Shown here in pieces: positions 41,833-50,707 of a stretch of DNA of 64,000 nucleotides (position 1 is the stretch's first letter; every line of letters starts with the position of its first letter). Made by a program: the position numbers and the translations under genes. The stretch covers positions 124,001 through 188,000 of the forward strand of contig NZ_RHHO01000011.1 in assembly GCF_003710865.1 (NCBI RefSeq), in the 5' to 3' direction. The notes below the pieces were generated by a model. It did not search any database and was not told where the DNA came from. It was given only the letters and a program-made list of their open reading frames with translations. This DNA is from Brevibacillus borstelensis (GTDB lineage Bacteria > Bacillota > Bacilli > Brevibacillales > Brevibacillaceae).

Positions 41833-42450
41833 ATGGAAACGGATATGATTACCAGCATGGTTGCCCAGTACGGGTATCCCGCGCTGTTTCTCTCCCTGTG
41901 GCTGGGGATCGTGGGAATGCCGATTCCCGACGAAATGATCGTGATGACAGCCGGAGCGATTACGGCTCAGGGCTGGCTCCAGCCGGTTCCGGCGTTCATC
42001 GCGGTCTATCTCGGAGTCGTCTCGGGACTGTCGCTCGGATATTTTCTCGGGTACCGGGTGGGAGCGCCGATTCTGCGGTGGCTCGCGCGAAAGCTGAACG
42101 GAGAAAAGTACCTGAAAAAGGCGGAGGGGCTGCTTGAGCGCTACGGGAATGGCGCGATATGCCTCAGCTATTTTTTCCCCGTCATTCGCCACGTCGTCCC
42201 TTATCTGGTCGGGATTCAACGGATGTCGCTGCGCCGCTATGCACTGTACTCGCTGCCTACTGGCTTTGTCTGGACGCTCAATTACTTCATGGCCGGCCGC
42301 CTGTTCGGCACTCATCTGGAATCGATCACAGAAGGTGTCCAAACCTACGGGTGGATTACTTTATGTGTGCTTGCGCTGTTCGCGGGGCTGTACGTGGTAA
42401 TCCGCCAGCGCAAAGGGACACGCGTGTTTTGGGGGCAAAAGGAACAGTAA
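41833..42450 (+). CDS. DedA family membrane protein
   Basis: The 205-residue protein has the DedA/SNARE-associated layout: GIVGMPIPDEMIVMTAGAITAQG with the membrane-embedded acidic residue, SGLSLGYFLGYRVG, and YFFPVIRHVVPYLVGIQRMSLRRYALYSLPTGFVW with the conserved arginines. DedA proteins include flippases for undecaprenyl phosphate or phosphatidylethanolamine and affect cationic-antibiotic tolerance. Its position between a phospholipid-methyltransferase-like gene and a two-component system supports a lipid-related role. Confidence 0.92.
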   Translation: METDMITSMVAQYGYPALFLSLWLGIVGMPIPDEMIVMTAGAITAQGWLQPVPAFIAVYLGVVSGLSLGYFLGYRVGAPILRWLARKLNGEKYLKKAEGLLERYGNGAICLSYFFPVIRHVVPYLVGIQRMSLRRYALYSLPTGFVWTLNYFMAGRLFGTHLESITEGVQTYGWITLCVLALFAGLYVVIRQRKGTRVFWGQKEQ

Positions 42451-42465
42451 CAGGAGGAAGAGATT

Positions 42466-43167
42466 GTGGAAGAGATAACGATTCTGGTCGTGGATGATGA
42501 GGAAGAAATCCGCAATCTGATCGCGATTTACTTGCAAAACGAAGGCTACCGCGTGCTGAAGGCGGCGGATGGTGTGGAAGCGCTGGAGATGCTGAGGCGG
42601 GAAGAGGTTCAGCTTCTCATCCTCGACGTGATGATGCCCCGCATGGACGGAATCCAGGCGTGCCTCAAAATCCGCGAACAGCAGCATCTGCCGATTATCA
42701 TGCTTTCGGCCAAGTCCCAGGATATGGACAAGATATACGGGCTCAGCACCGGCGCCGACGACTACATGACAAAGCCTTTCAATCCGCTGGAGCTGATCGC
42801 TCGGGTCAAGTCCCAGCTGCGCCGTTACCTGAAGCTGAATCAAGTGAGCGCACTGCGGGAGGACGAGCTGGAGATCGGCGATCTGCTGATCAATACGGCT
42901 ACCCGCGGGGTCAAGGTCAGCGGCCGGGATGTCAAGCTGACGCCGACCGAATTTGCCATCCTGGAGCTCCTCGCCCGTCACCCGGGAGTCGTCTTCAGCA
43001 CGGAGCATATTTACGAACGGGTATGGAAAGAGTCCTTTGGCCAGTCAGACAACACGGTGATGGTGCACATCAGGAAGCTCCGCGAGAAGATCGAGGAGGA
43101 TACGCGCAAGCCGAGGTACATCAAGACCGTTTGGGGAGTTGGATACAAAATTGAGAACGCTTTTTAG
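42466..43167 (+). CDS. OmpR/PhoB-family response regulator
   Basis: The 233-residue regulator has a receiver domain with VVDDEEE, phospho-acceptor Asp54 (LLILDVMMPRMDG) and Lys in TKPFNPLEL, followed by a winged-helix domain (VKLTPTEFAILELLARHPGVVFS; YIKTVWGVGYKIE). It resembles VanR-like regulators. The start is GTG 42466 after AGGAGG. It overlaps the kinase gene by 29 bp. Targets may include its own operon with DedA. Confidence 0.94.
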   Translation: MEEITILVVDDEEEIRNLIAIYLQNEGYRVLKAADGVEALEMLRREEVQLLILDVMMPRMDGIQACLKIREQQHLPIIMLSAKSQDMDKIYGLSTGADDYMTKPFNPLELIARVKSQLRRYLKLNQVSALREDELEIGDLLINTATRGVKVSGRDVKLTPTEFAILELLARHPGVVFSTEHIYERVWKESFGQSDNTVMVHIRKLREKIEEDTRKPRYIKTVWGVGYKIENAF

Positions 43168-44659
43168 GTGGCTGTCGCCGATTCGCTGGATCAAGACGGC
43201 GTACAGGTGGACGAAAACGGGGTTCTTTTTCCTGGTGGAATACTGCGAGCGGAGTCTTCGCTTCCAGTTGATCCTGACCTTTTCCTTTTGCATATTGGCA
43301 GCTGTTCTGGCGTCCTCTGTTGTCAATTTGCTGACAGAGGATATGTACCGCAGGCCTTACGTTGATTACAGCTACAGCATGGAGTCCATGGACTGGGAGA
43401 CACGGGATCTGGCGAGACGAATCCAGGAAGGGGAGGTTGAAGACAACCAGTACCTCCAGGAGCTGATGAATCGCGCGCAGGAGCTTCGCGGCGTGCAAAT
43501 GCTGCTGGTCGATCTTGACGGCAAAGTGCTGATGAAATCGTCGAGAGCGACAGAAAGCCAGGTTGATCTCTACTCGGTGATCAGCAAAGCGATGGAGCTT
43601 CGCAGCGGCCAAAATTGGCAGGGGGAGCGCCAGGAGTTTACGGCATTTTACCCGGTTGAGCTGAACGGACAGAAAGGGTATGTGATCGCCCGGGGAATTC
43701 CGGAGGCCACGATTCAATATCAGGTCGAATTTAACGGCTTTGTGCCGTTCTCATTCGTTTTGGTCTTTTTTTATCTGTTTTACCGTTTTACAAAGCGAAA
43801 GACCGGATACATCGAAGAGCTGGCCGCGAGCTTGCTGGTCATCTCGCAAGGCAAGCTCGATCATCGGGTAAACGTACGGGGTGAGGACGAATTGGGTTCG
43901 CTTGCGCGGAACATCAATCGCATGACAGAAGAATTGCAGGAGAATATCGAGCGGGAGCGGCGGGCTGAGCGGACAAAAGCCGAGCTGATCACGAATGTCT
44001 CCCACGATTTGCGGACTCCGCTCACATCGGTCATCGGGTATTTGCGGCTGCTTCGGGACAACGCCGGAAGCGAGCAGGAGCGCAGCGAATACACCCGGAT
44101 CGCGTATGAAAAAGCAGAGCATTTGAAGCGGCTCGTGGAGGACTTGTTTGAATACGCCACACTGAGCGGGCAGGGTGTCCAGCTACATCGGCAGCATGTC
44201 AGCCTGACGGGGATGCTGGAGCAGCTAGTCGAAGAGTACGTGCCTTTAGCGGAGGAGCAGCAGCTGACATTTTGCAAGAAGCTGCCGGCGGATCGCATCT
44301 ACGTGAGCGTCGATCCGGAAAAATTTGTCCGCGTGCTGGAAAATCTGTTCAGCAACGCGATCAAATACGGGCACAAGCCTGGCAATATCGACATCTCTCT
44401 TATGAGAGAGGGAGAAGGAGTAAGACTGACGGTCGCCAACAAGGCAGACGATCTGTCCAATGAGGATCTCAGACGCATGTTCGAGCGTTTTTATCGGGTC
44501 GAAAAATCCCGCTCGCGGAAAACGGGAGGAACGGGATTGGGGCTGGCGATTGTCAAAAGCATCGTGGAATTGCACGGAGGAAGCATCCGGGCAGAGCTTC
44601 AGGAAGGGATTCTTTCCTTTCACATCTGGCTGCCAGCGGATGCTCAAGAGGCGCGGTAA
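43139..44659 (+). CDS. VanS-like sensor histidine kinase
   Basis: A 506-residue membrane kinase: hydrophobic segment near residues 45-70, an extracytoplasmic loop of about 130 residues (contains LLVDLDGKVLMKSS, a PAS-like or Cache-like signature), a second segment near 200-220, HAMP, the H-box NVSHDLRTPLTSVIGY (His289) and an ATPase domain with LENLFSNAIKYG and GTGLGLAIVKSI. The start codon is TTG 43139 inside the regulator gene, with TTG 43151 as an alternative. The signal is unknown; the operon suggests membrane or envelope stress. Confidence 0.93.
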   Translation: MDTKLRTLFRWLSPIRWIKTAYRWTKTGFFFLVEYCERSLRFQLILTFSFCILAAVLASSVVNLLTEDMYRRPYVDYSYSMESMDWETRDLARRIQEGEVEDNQYLQELMNRAQELRGVQMLLVDLDGKVLMKSSRATESQVDLYSVISKAMELRSGQNWQGERQEFTAFYPVELNGQKGYVIARGIPEATIQYQVEFNGFVPFSFVLVFFYLFYRFTKRKTGYIEELAASLLVISQGKLDHRVNVRGEDELGSLARNINRMTEELQENIERERRAERTKAELITNVSHDLRTPLTSVIGYLRLLRDNAGSEQERSEYTRIAYEKAEHLKRLVEDLFEYATLSGQGVQLHRQHVSLTGMLEQLVEEYVPLAEEQQLTFCKKLPADRIYVSVDPEKFVRVLENLFSNAIKYGHKPGNIDISLMREGEGVRLTVANKADDLSNEDLRRMFERFYRVEKSRSRKTGGTGLGLAIVKSIVELHGGSIRAELQEGILSFHIWLPADAQEAR

Positions 44660-44673
44660 TCCGCGTCTTTTTT
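44650..44673. terminator. Compact terminator overlapping two convergent gene ends
   Basis: GGCGCGG pairs with CCGCGTC around TAAT and runs into TTTTTT. The hairpin contains the stop codon of the kinase gene and touches the stop codon of the Nudix gene at 44673. Confidence 0.78.
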
Positions 44674-45110
44674 CAATTCCAGCCAAAGCTGTCAAACCAC
44701 TGATTGTTCTGAAAGTTGGCGATAGCCTGTCGAACATACGGGATGACGTTGTCCGGCAGCTCGCCTGTATGGGCCCAGCGCAGCTCGTCGCATTTGTCCG
44801 GCTCAGCATTGACGATGGAGCCTGTCCATTTTTCTGCAGCGAGAAAAAAGTCGATCCTCTCGTCCAGCGACTTGCGGTGCATGACGCCGACGATGCGCAA
44901 ATCCTCCGGGGCAATCTCGATGCCTGTCTCCTCCCTCGCTTCGCGAATGGCGGCAGACTTCACTTCTTCGCCGCCGTCGAGATGACCGGCAGGGACGCTG
45001 TAGTTGCCATCCTCGTAGCCCGTGTTGTAGCGGCGCAGCAGCAGGATTTCGTCACCACGGAGCAGAAACAGATGAACCGCTGCAGGCAGTGTGTAGCGTT
45101 CTTTTTTCAT
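44673..45110 (-). CDS. Nudix hydrolase
   Basis: The 145-residue protein has a complete Nudix box, GHLDGGEEVKSAAIREAREETGI at 42-64 (consensus G-x5-E-x7-RE-U-x-EE-x-G-U), on the expected beta-grasp scaffold. Nudix enzymes hydrolyse nucleoside diphosphate derivatives; the substrate is unknown. ATG 45110 follows AAAGGAAG and is preferred to the longer frame from 45143. A 53-residue membrane protein gene lies 16 bp upstream on the same strand. Confidence 0.9.
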   Translation of the reverse strand: MKKERYTLPAAVHLFLLRGDEILLLRRYNTGYEDGNYSVPAGHLDGGEEVKSAAIREAREETGIEIAPEDLRIVGVMHRKSLDERIDFFLAAEKWTGSIVNAEPDKCDELRWAHTGELPDNVIPYVRQAIANFQNNQWFDSFGWN

Positions 45111-45126
45111 GCCAGTCTTCCTTTCT

Positions 45127-45288
45127 TTATTCCCTGGAATCATGGGTAGGTTGATGCGTTTCCGCCGCTTTTTGCTTCAGGTACTTGTCCCTTCGGCGCA
45201 GAGCAGGCGAGGTGACCATGGCGTACAGCAGCATGCCTACTCCGGCAAGGCCGAGAATGATCCCGATAGTCAAGTATCCCATATGCAT
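45127..45288 (-). CDS. 53-residue single-helix membrane protein upstream of the Nudix gene
   Basis: The frame reads MHMGYLTIGIILGLAGVG at its start, one hydrophobic helix (about 4-26), then a basic RRRDKYLKQKAA segment and a hydrophilic end. AGGAGGG stands at a standard distance before ATG 45288. The product is of the small bacterial membrane-protein type; no family was recognised. Close spacing suggests an operon with the Nudix gene. Confidence 0.72.
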   Translation of the reverse strand: MHMGYLTIGIILGLAGVGMLLYAMVTSPALRRRDKYLKQKAAETHQPTHDSRE

Positions 45289-45338
45289 GAAAATGCCCTC
45301 CTTTTTTCAGCCCCAGGCATGATTGTCTCCTTGAACTG

Positions 45339-45347
45339 TGATATAAT
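45339..45347 (+). promoter_or_regulatory. Extended -10 promoter of transketolase
   Basis: TGATATAAT provides a consensus -10 (TATAAT at 45342-45347) with an upstream TG; no strong -35. The leader to the ATG at 45462 is about 108 bases. Confidence 0.6.
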
Positions 45348-45461
45348 TTGATGAGTTGTTTTTGGCAAGGGAAGAAGGTATTTCAGGCGATCTGCCGGCT
45401 TGTGCCGGACGCTTGGATCACCCCGAAAATCTCACATAAAAACGCAGGGAGGCTCCACTTG

Positions 45462-47468
45462 ATGACTCAGCACACGTCTGTTGATCAACTGGCAATCAAC
45501 ACCATCCGAACGTTGGCGATCGACGCGATCGAAAAGGCCAATTCCGGTCACCCGGGCATGCCAATGGGTTCAGCGCCGATGGCTCATGTTTTGTATAGCC
45601 GTTTTATGAAGGTGAATCCGCGCAACCCGCAGTGGGTTGACCGCGATCGCTTCGTGCTTTCGGCCGGACATGGCTCTATGCTATTATACGCGATGTTGCA
45701 CCTGATGAAATACGATGTTTCTCTGGAAGACCTGCACAATTTCCGTCAATGGGGAAGCAAAACGCCTGGGCACCCTGAATTCGGGCATACGCCTGGGGTG
45801 GATGCGACCACGGGTCCACTGGGACAAGGGATCGCGATGGCTGTCGGCATGGCGATGGCCGAAAAGCATATGGCGGCTGTCTACAACCGCGAAGGCTTCG
45901 ACATCGTCAACCACTACACGTACGCGATTTGCGGCGACGGCGACCTGATGGAAGGCGTGTCCAGCGAGGCATCTTCTTTGGCAGCCCACCTTAAATTGGG
46001 CAAAATGATCGTTCTGTACGATTCCAATGATATTTCTCTGGACGGAGAGCTCTCCCTGTCTTTCTCGGAAAGCGTGGCGCAGCGCTATCAGGCGTACGGC
46101 TGGCAATACCTGCGCGTCGAGGACGGAAACGATCTGGCCGCGATCGAAGCGGCAATCGCAGAGGCGAAGCAGGATTTGGATCGTCCGACGCTGATCGAGG
46201 TAAAAACCGTCATCGGGTACGGAAGCCCGAACAAGAGCGGCTCCAGCAAATCGCACGGCGCTCCGCTCGGCAAGGAAGAGGCGGCATTGACCAAGCAGCA
46301 GTACGATTGGAAATATGAAAATGAATTTCACGTACCGGAACAGGTAGCCGATTTCTACAGCAAGCTGGCAGAGGCGGGAGAGCAGGCAGAAGCGGCTTGG
46401 CGCGACCGTTTTGCCGAGTATGCCAAAGCATATCCTGAACTGGCCGAGCAATTCCGGACGGCTGTGGAGGGCAAACTGCCGGCTGGCTGGGACAGCCAAA
46501 TGCCTGTTTACGAGGCTGGTGCGAAGCTTGCTACCCGCGCGGCATCCGGTAGCGCGATCAACGCCCTGGCGAAAACCGTTCCATTCCTGTTCGGCGGATC
46601 GGCTGACCTGGCGTCTTCCAACAATACACTGATCAAAGAAGCAGGCAACTTCCTGCCGGGTACCTACGAAGGCCGGAATATCTGGTTTGGAGTCCGCGAG
46701 TTTGCGATGGGTGCTGCTTTGAACGGGATGGCCCTGCACGGCGGCCTGAAGGTATACGGTGCGACGTTCTTCGTCTTCTCCGACTACCTGCGACCTGCTA
46801 TCCGCCTGTCCGCACTGATGAAACAACCAGTCATCTACGTCTTTACGCATGATTCCATCGCGGTTGGCGAAGACGGCCCGACTCACGAGCCAATCGAGCA
46901 ATTGGCGTCCCTGCGCGCGATTCCTGACCTGACTGTACTGCGTCCGGCTGATGCTGTCGAGACGAACGAGGCATGGAAATACGCCGTATCCCGCACTGAC
47001 GAGCCGGTCGTACTGGTCCTGACCCGTCAAAATCTGCCGGTCATGGCTGAAACGCTCGAAAAAGCGGCAGAAGGCGTAAGCAAGGGAGCCTACGTGTTGG
47101 CCGATGCGCCAAACGGCCAGCCGCAGCTGGTCTTGATCGCGACCGGTTCCGAGGTGTCTCTGGTCATGCAAGCCCGCGAAGCACTGGCAGAGCGCGGCAT
47201 TCAGGCTCGCGTCGTTTCCATGCCGAGCTGGGAGCTGTTCGAGCGCCAGCCGCAGGAGTATCGCGACGCAGTCATCCCGCCTGCTGTCAAAGCGCGCTTG
47301 GCTGTCGAGATGGGCTCTCCGCTCGGCTGGGAGCGCTATGTCGGCGACGGCGGCAAAGTGCTCGGCATCAATATGTTCGGGGCGTCCGCTCCGGGCGAGC
47401 GCATCATGAAAGAGTACGGCTTTACTGTCGAGAACGTGGTGGCAGAGGCGGAAAAGCTGCTCAAATAA
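45462..47468 (+). CDS. tkt: Transketolase
   Basis: A 668-residue enzyme of normal transketolase length. Visible motifs: [12 protein letters not shown] near the N-terminus, [14 protein letters not shown], thiamine-diphosphate site [14 protein letters not shown], and [19 protein letters not shown] in the pyrimidine domain. It moves two-carbon ketol units in the pentose phosphate pathway, in the cytoplasm. ATG 45462 follows GGGAGG; the frame is open from 45348. Codon use is that of a well-expressed gene. It is transcribed alone. Confidence 0.96.
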   Translation: MTQHTSVDQLAINTIRTLAIDAIEKANSGHPGMPMGSAPMAHVLYSRFMKVNPRNPQWVDRDRFVLSAGHGSMLLYAMLHLMKYDVSLEDLHNFRQWGSKTPGHPEFGHTPGVDATTGPLGQGIAMAVGMAMAEKHMAAVYNREGFDIVNHYTYAICGDGDLMEGVSSEASSLAAHLKLGKMIVLYDSNDISLDGELSLSFSESVAQRYQAYGWQYLRVEDGNDLAAIEAAIAEAKQDLDRPTLIEVKTVIGYGSPNKSGSSKSHGAPLGKEEAALTKQQYDWKYENEFHVPEQVADFYSKLAEAGEQAEAAWRDRFAEYAKAYPELAEQFRTAVEGKLPAGWDSQMPVYEAGAKLATRAASGSAINALAKTVPFLFGGSADLASSNNTLIKEAGNFLPGTYEGRNIWFGVREFAMGAALNGMALHGGLKVYGATFFVFSDYLRPAIRLSALMKQPVIYVFTHDSIAVGEDGPTHEPIEQLASLRAIPDLTVLRPADAVETNEAWKYAVSRTDEPVVLVLTRQNLPVMAETLEKAAEGVSKGAYVLADAPNGQPQLVLIATGSEVSLVMQAREALAERGIQARVVSMPSWELFERQPQEYRDAVIPPAVKARLAVEMGSPLGWERYVGDGGKVLGINMFGASAPGERIMKEYGFTVENVVAEAEKLLK

Positions 47469-47515
47469 CGAGAATCATACGAGGCTGATTAAACTCTTTT
47501 TGTACATTGCAAAAA

Positions 47516-47557
47516 AGGAGGCAGTCCCTTGTGTCTAAACAGACATAGGGCTGCCTC
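47516..47557 (+). terminator. Long hairpin after transketolase
   Basis: GAGGCAG-CCCT-GTCT pairs with AGAC-AGGG-CTGCCTC. An A-run precedes it but no T-run follows, so it is a terminator of uncertain strength. Confidence 0.55.
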
Positions 47558-47620
47558 ATTGATATTGAAACGAACCGAATCATATAGGATTGCAGTGCTT
47601 TTTGTACAACTTTCAACTAT

Positions 47621-47695
47621 TCAATAAAGTAGTACATGATCTATAGTTTTCTTCTCCACCAATTCATTTAACAGTCGTTCCCGAACCTGAAACAT
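47621..47695 (-). pseudogene. Probable remnant of a Spo0E-like phosphatase gene
   Basis: On the minus strand ATG 47695 opens 24 codons: MFQVRERLLNELVEKKTIDH then VLLY and a TGA. The helix pattern (RERLNELV..K...HVL.LS) matches the first half of Spo0E-like Asp-phosphatases, which dephosphorylate Spo0A~P. The essential SQ-x-x-D motif of the second helix is missing; a helix-like LKVVQKALQ sequence continues in another frame, suggesting a frameshift. No ribosome binding site is apparent. Family call is tentative. Confidence 0.4.
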
Positions 47696-47705
47696 TCAAG
47701 AAGCT

Positions 47706-47795
47706 TTATTTTGCATGTGCCAGACCCGCCTTTTCTTCCTGGGTGATCACAAGCCCAACCTTCCATTCACATTCATGCTTCTTAGCCAAATCTAG
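47706..47795 (-). other. Short coding-like fragment, family unknown
   Basis: Directly upstream of the Spo0E-like remnant on the same strand, an open stretch of 29 codons containing KKHECEWKVGLVITQEE and ending AHAK-stop looks like the C-terminus of a protein whose start is gone. No start codon or ribosome binding site precedes it. Together with the adjacent remnant it marks 47.6-47.8 kb as gene debris. The rest of the 47469-48081 gap is AT-rich and holds no other gene. Confidence 0.3.
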
Positions 47796-48081
47796 TCATT
47801 AGAGTTTATTTCTATATGTTGAAAACGGAATTACTATACAATAAGCTATTTTAATATGATTGAACTATGATTAAACTATTCGAGTCTTGCTATCTGATTT
47901 GAGAAAATCAAGTTGCAAGGTAAAACTTTTCTTCCCCTTGGCTAAACAAGGAATTTATTACCTAAAAAATTTTTTTGTTGCATAGTCATGAAGTAAAAAA
48001 ATACTGACTAATGTAGACAGGAAACTTTTTTTGTTCCTATCCGTCTAAAAAGGTGGGAGAGAAAGAACTAGGAGGTCAATT

Positions 48082-50607
48082 ATGGCAGCAAAGGCTAGAC
48101 AACGGGTTAAAAAGAAAAATAAGATGCTATTGTTTGCCGTTTCCTTTGTCATTTTTTTGTTTCTGAGCGTTATTGGAGGCTACTTCTCCCTGCTGTATGC
48201 AGGGGAAAAAATGATCGATACAACGAAACTCGAAGATCTGAAAGCTGAACCGTCCATTATTTATGACAAAAACGGTAAAGAAATGATGAGCCTGGTAAGA
48301 CAAAAAAATAGTGACTACGTTCCTTTTAGCCAAATTTCACCAATGCTGATAGATGCTTTGTTATCCGTGGAAGACAAACGGTTCTATGAACACAAAGGGA
48401 TCGACATGATTAGGATTGGCGGGGCCATTATCAATGATATTCAAAAAGGATCATTGGCTGAGGGAGGAAGTACGATTACTCAGCAATTGGCTCGAAGAGT
48501 GTTCCTTTCTCTTGAAAAAACATTTTGGAGAAAAACGAAAGAAGTAAGCATAGCTATTGCACTGGAACGCAACTACTCCAAAGACCAGATTCTGGAGATG
48601 TATTTGAATCAGATTTACTTTGGAGAGGGCGTGTACGGTGTAGGAGATGCAGCTAAATTATACTTTGATAAAAAGCCTTCTGATCTAACAATTTCAGAAG
48701 CAGCAATGCTCGCAGCCATACCGAAAGCTCCGTCTACGTATTCTCCATTTGCCAATCCGGAAAAGGCAAAGGAAAGACGGGATACCATTCTGCGATTAAT
48801 GTACGAAGATGGGCACATCACGAATGAGCAAAAAGAAAAAGCGCAAGCGGAACCACTCCCAAAAGAGCATAAAAATACAACGGAAAATAGCTCAAAAAAC
48901 GTAAATCGGGCATTTATCGACTACGTCTTCCGGGAAGCAGAAGCCCGCTATAATGTCACAGAAGAAGAGCTTTACCGCGGCGGCTGGTCCGTCTATACGA
49001 CATTGGAGCCCAATATACAGGACGCGATGGTCAAGGCGTACGCAAACGAGAAGAACTTCCCCAAACCGGGACCGAAGCGTGCTGTGGAGTCTGCAATGGT
49101 CGTCGTCGACGCCAAGAACGGAGGCATCGCCGCATTGATGGGCGGCCGCAATTACACGGCCAAGGGCTTTAACTACGCGACAGACATGGCCCGTCAGCCA
49201 GGTTCGTCGTTCAAGCCGCTTGCCGTCTATGCGCCTGCAATCGATACGGACATCCACAAATGGAACGCGCACTCTATGCTGTCCAACAAGCGCCAGAGCT
49301 TCAACGGCTATGAGCCGCGCAACTACAACGGAAAGTACAGCGAATCCATCAGCATGATGAGGGCGCTGATCAATTCCGACAACGTCCCGGCCGTCTGGCT
49401 GCTCAACGAGATCGGCGTGAAGACGGGGATGAACTACATCGAGAAGTTTGGCATTGAGCTGTCGCCGGATGACCGCAACCTGGCCATCGCCCTCGGAGGA
49501 TTGAGCAAAGGTACCTCCCCGCTGAAAATGGCCCAGGCGTACACCACCTTCGCCAACGGCGGGGTGATGGCCGAAGCGCATATCATCGAGAAGCTGGAAA
49601 ACAAGCGGTCAGGTGTGGAACACGTCTTTGAAGCGAAAGAAAACCGGGTACTGAAGCCGGAAGCGGCATGGGAGGTTCACACGATGCTGGAGCGTGCCGT
49701 CCAGGAAGGTACAGGACGCGCGGCAAAAATCTCCGGTCGCCCTGTAGCCGGGAAGACAGGTACGACGCAGTCCATCGCTGGAGACAGCGGCGTAAACAAA
49801 GATGCATGGTTCGTCGGCTATACGCCAGAGTACGTAGGGGCCGTCTGGATGGGCTTCGATCCTGAAGACAAACAGCACTTGATGCGGCAAGGAAGCAGTT
49901 TGACCGCGAAAATGTTCTCCATGGTGCTGGGAGAAGGCCTGAAAGGCGTCAAGTCCCGCGGCTTTGAGCCTCCGGCCGGTATCCAGAGGCAGCAGGAGGA
50001 AGAAAAAGAAGAAGTCCTGCCTGTGCAGCTCGCTGCCGACATGACGCTGGATGAAGATAAGCTGAAGGTCGTGCTCAGTTGGATCGGCGGAAGCCCGGAT
50101 TACACGTATGATGTTTACCGGTTCACAGACAACCCGGAAAACCGGGAGAAGGTCGCATCGGGATTGCGTGAAATGTCCTATGTAGATACGCTGAACGGTC
50201 CGACGATGTACAAATATATCGTAGTTCCGCGCGATGCGGACGGCGAAGAGAAAACGCCGTCCAACGTCGCCGAAATAAACATGAGCCAACTGGAAAACCT
50301 TTTGCGGGAAGGCGAGCATCATGATGATGGCCAGATGCAGGACGGTGACATTCCGATTGACGGAGGCATGGATAACGGCGAGTGGCCTGGACAGGGCAAT
50401 GGCAACGGAGGTAACGGCCAAGGCAACGGTAATGGCGGAAACAACGGCAACGGAAACAACGGACAGCCGGATGGCCAGCCGCCTGTGGCGCCGCCAGACA
50501 TTGTACCGCCTGGGGAGGGGGACTCGCAGTCTCCGCCCCAGGGAATCGAGCTGCCGCCTCCTCCTGACCAGGGCCAGCAGCCGGGTTCTGACGGTTTCAA
50601 CGGCTAG
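48082..50607 (+). CDS. Class A penicillin-binding protein (PBP1A family), bifunctional peptidoglycan synthase
   Basis: An 841-residue protein: basic cytosolic start, one membrane anchor (17-40), a GT51 transglycosylase domain with catalytic VEDKRFYEHKGID (Glu97) and GGSTITQQLARR, and a transpeptidase domain with GSSFK (Ser375), SDN near 432 and KTGT near 557. A fibronectin-type segment follows (about 655-735), then a tail rich in Gly/Asn repeats and Pro. It polymerises and cross-links peptidoglycan outside the membrane. AGGAGG precedes ATG 48082. Base composition is AT-rich up to about 48.93 kb and then abruptly GC-richer, splitting the gene between the two catalytic domains. Confidence 0.95.
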   Translation: MAAKARQRVKKKNKMLLFAVSFVIFLFLSVIGGYFSLLYAGEKMIDTTKLEDLKAEPSIIYDKNGKEMMSLVRQKNSDYVPFSQISPMLIDALLSVEDKRFYEHKGIDMIRIGGAIINDIQKGSLAEGGSTITQQLARRVFLSLEKTFWRKTKEVSIAIALERNYSKDQILEMYLNQIYFGEGVYGVGDAAKLYFDKKPSDLTISEAAMLAAIPKAPSTYSPFANPEKAKERRDTILRLMYEDGHITNEQKEKAQAEPLPKEHKNTTENSSKNVNRAFIDYVFREAEARYNVTEEELYRGGWSVYTTLEPNIQDAMVKAYANEKNFPKPGPKRAVESAMVVVDAKNGGIAALMGGRNYTAKGFNYATDMARQPGSSFKPLAVYAPAIDTDIHKWNAHSMLSNKRQSFNGYEPRNYNGKYSESISMMRALINSDNVPAVWLLNEIGVKTGMNYIEKFGIELSPDDRNLAIALGGLSKGTSPLKMAQAYTTFANGGVMAEAHIIEKLENKRSGVEHVFEAKENRVLKPEAAWEVHTMLERAVQEGTGRAAKISGRPVAGKTGTTQSIAGDSGVNKDAWFVGYTPEYVGAVWMGFDPEDKQHLMRQGSSLTAKMFSMVLGEGLKGVKSRGFEPPAGIQRQQEEEKEEVLPVQLAADMTLDEDKLKVVLSWIGGSPDYTYDVYRFTDNPENREKVASGLREMSYVDTLNGPTMYKYIVVPRDADGEEKTPSNVAEINMSQLENLLREGEHHDDGQMQDGDIPIDGGMDNGEWPGQGNGNGGNGQGNGNGGNNGNGNNGQPDGQPPVAPPDIVPPGEGDSQSPPQGIELPPPPDQGQQPGSDGFNG

Positions 50608-50666
50608 AATGCAGACACTTCCAAACAATTGACGCTCGTACAACTATTTTCACGTCATGGCACACG

Positions 50667-50675
50667 TGGTACAAT
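50667..50675 (+). promoter_or_regulatory. Extended -10 promoter of the 114-residue protein gene
   Basis: TGGTACAAT (TACAAT at 50670-50675) lies 33 bp before the ATG; a TTTTCA at 50647-50652 may serve as -35. Confidence 0.5.
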
Positions 50676-50707
50676 ACATGTAAATCGGGAGACAGGAGGG
50701 ACTGTCC

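Noticed and set aside
45684-47171. 495-codon open frame antisense to transketolase
   Set aside because: Shadow of a highly biased, well-expressed gene; no start signal and no recognisable protein pattern.
49609-50643. 344-codon antisense frame over the PBP C-terminus
   Set aside because: Explained by the repetitive GC-rich sense codons of the transpeptidase and Gly/Asn tail.
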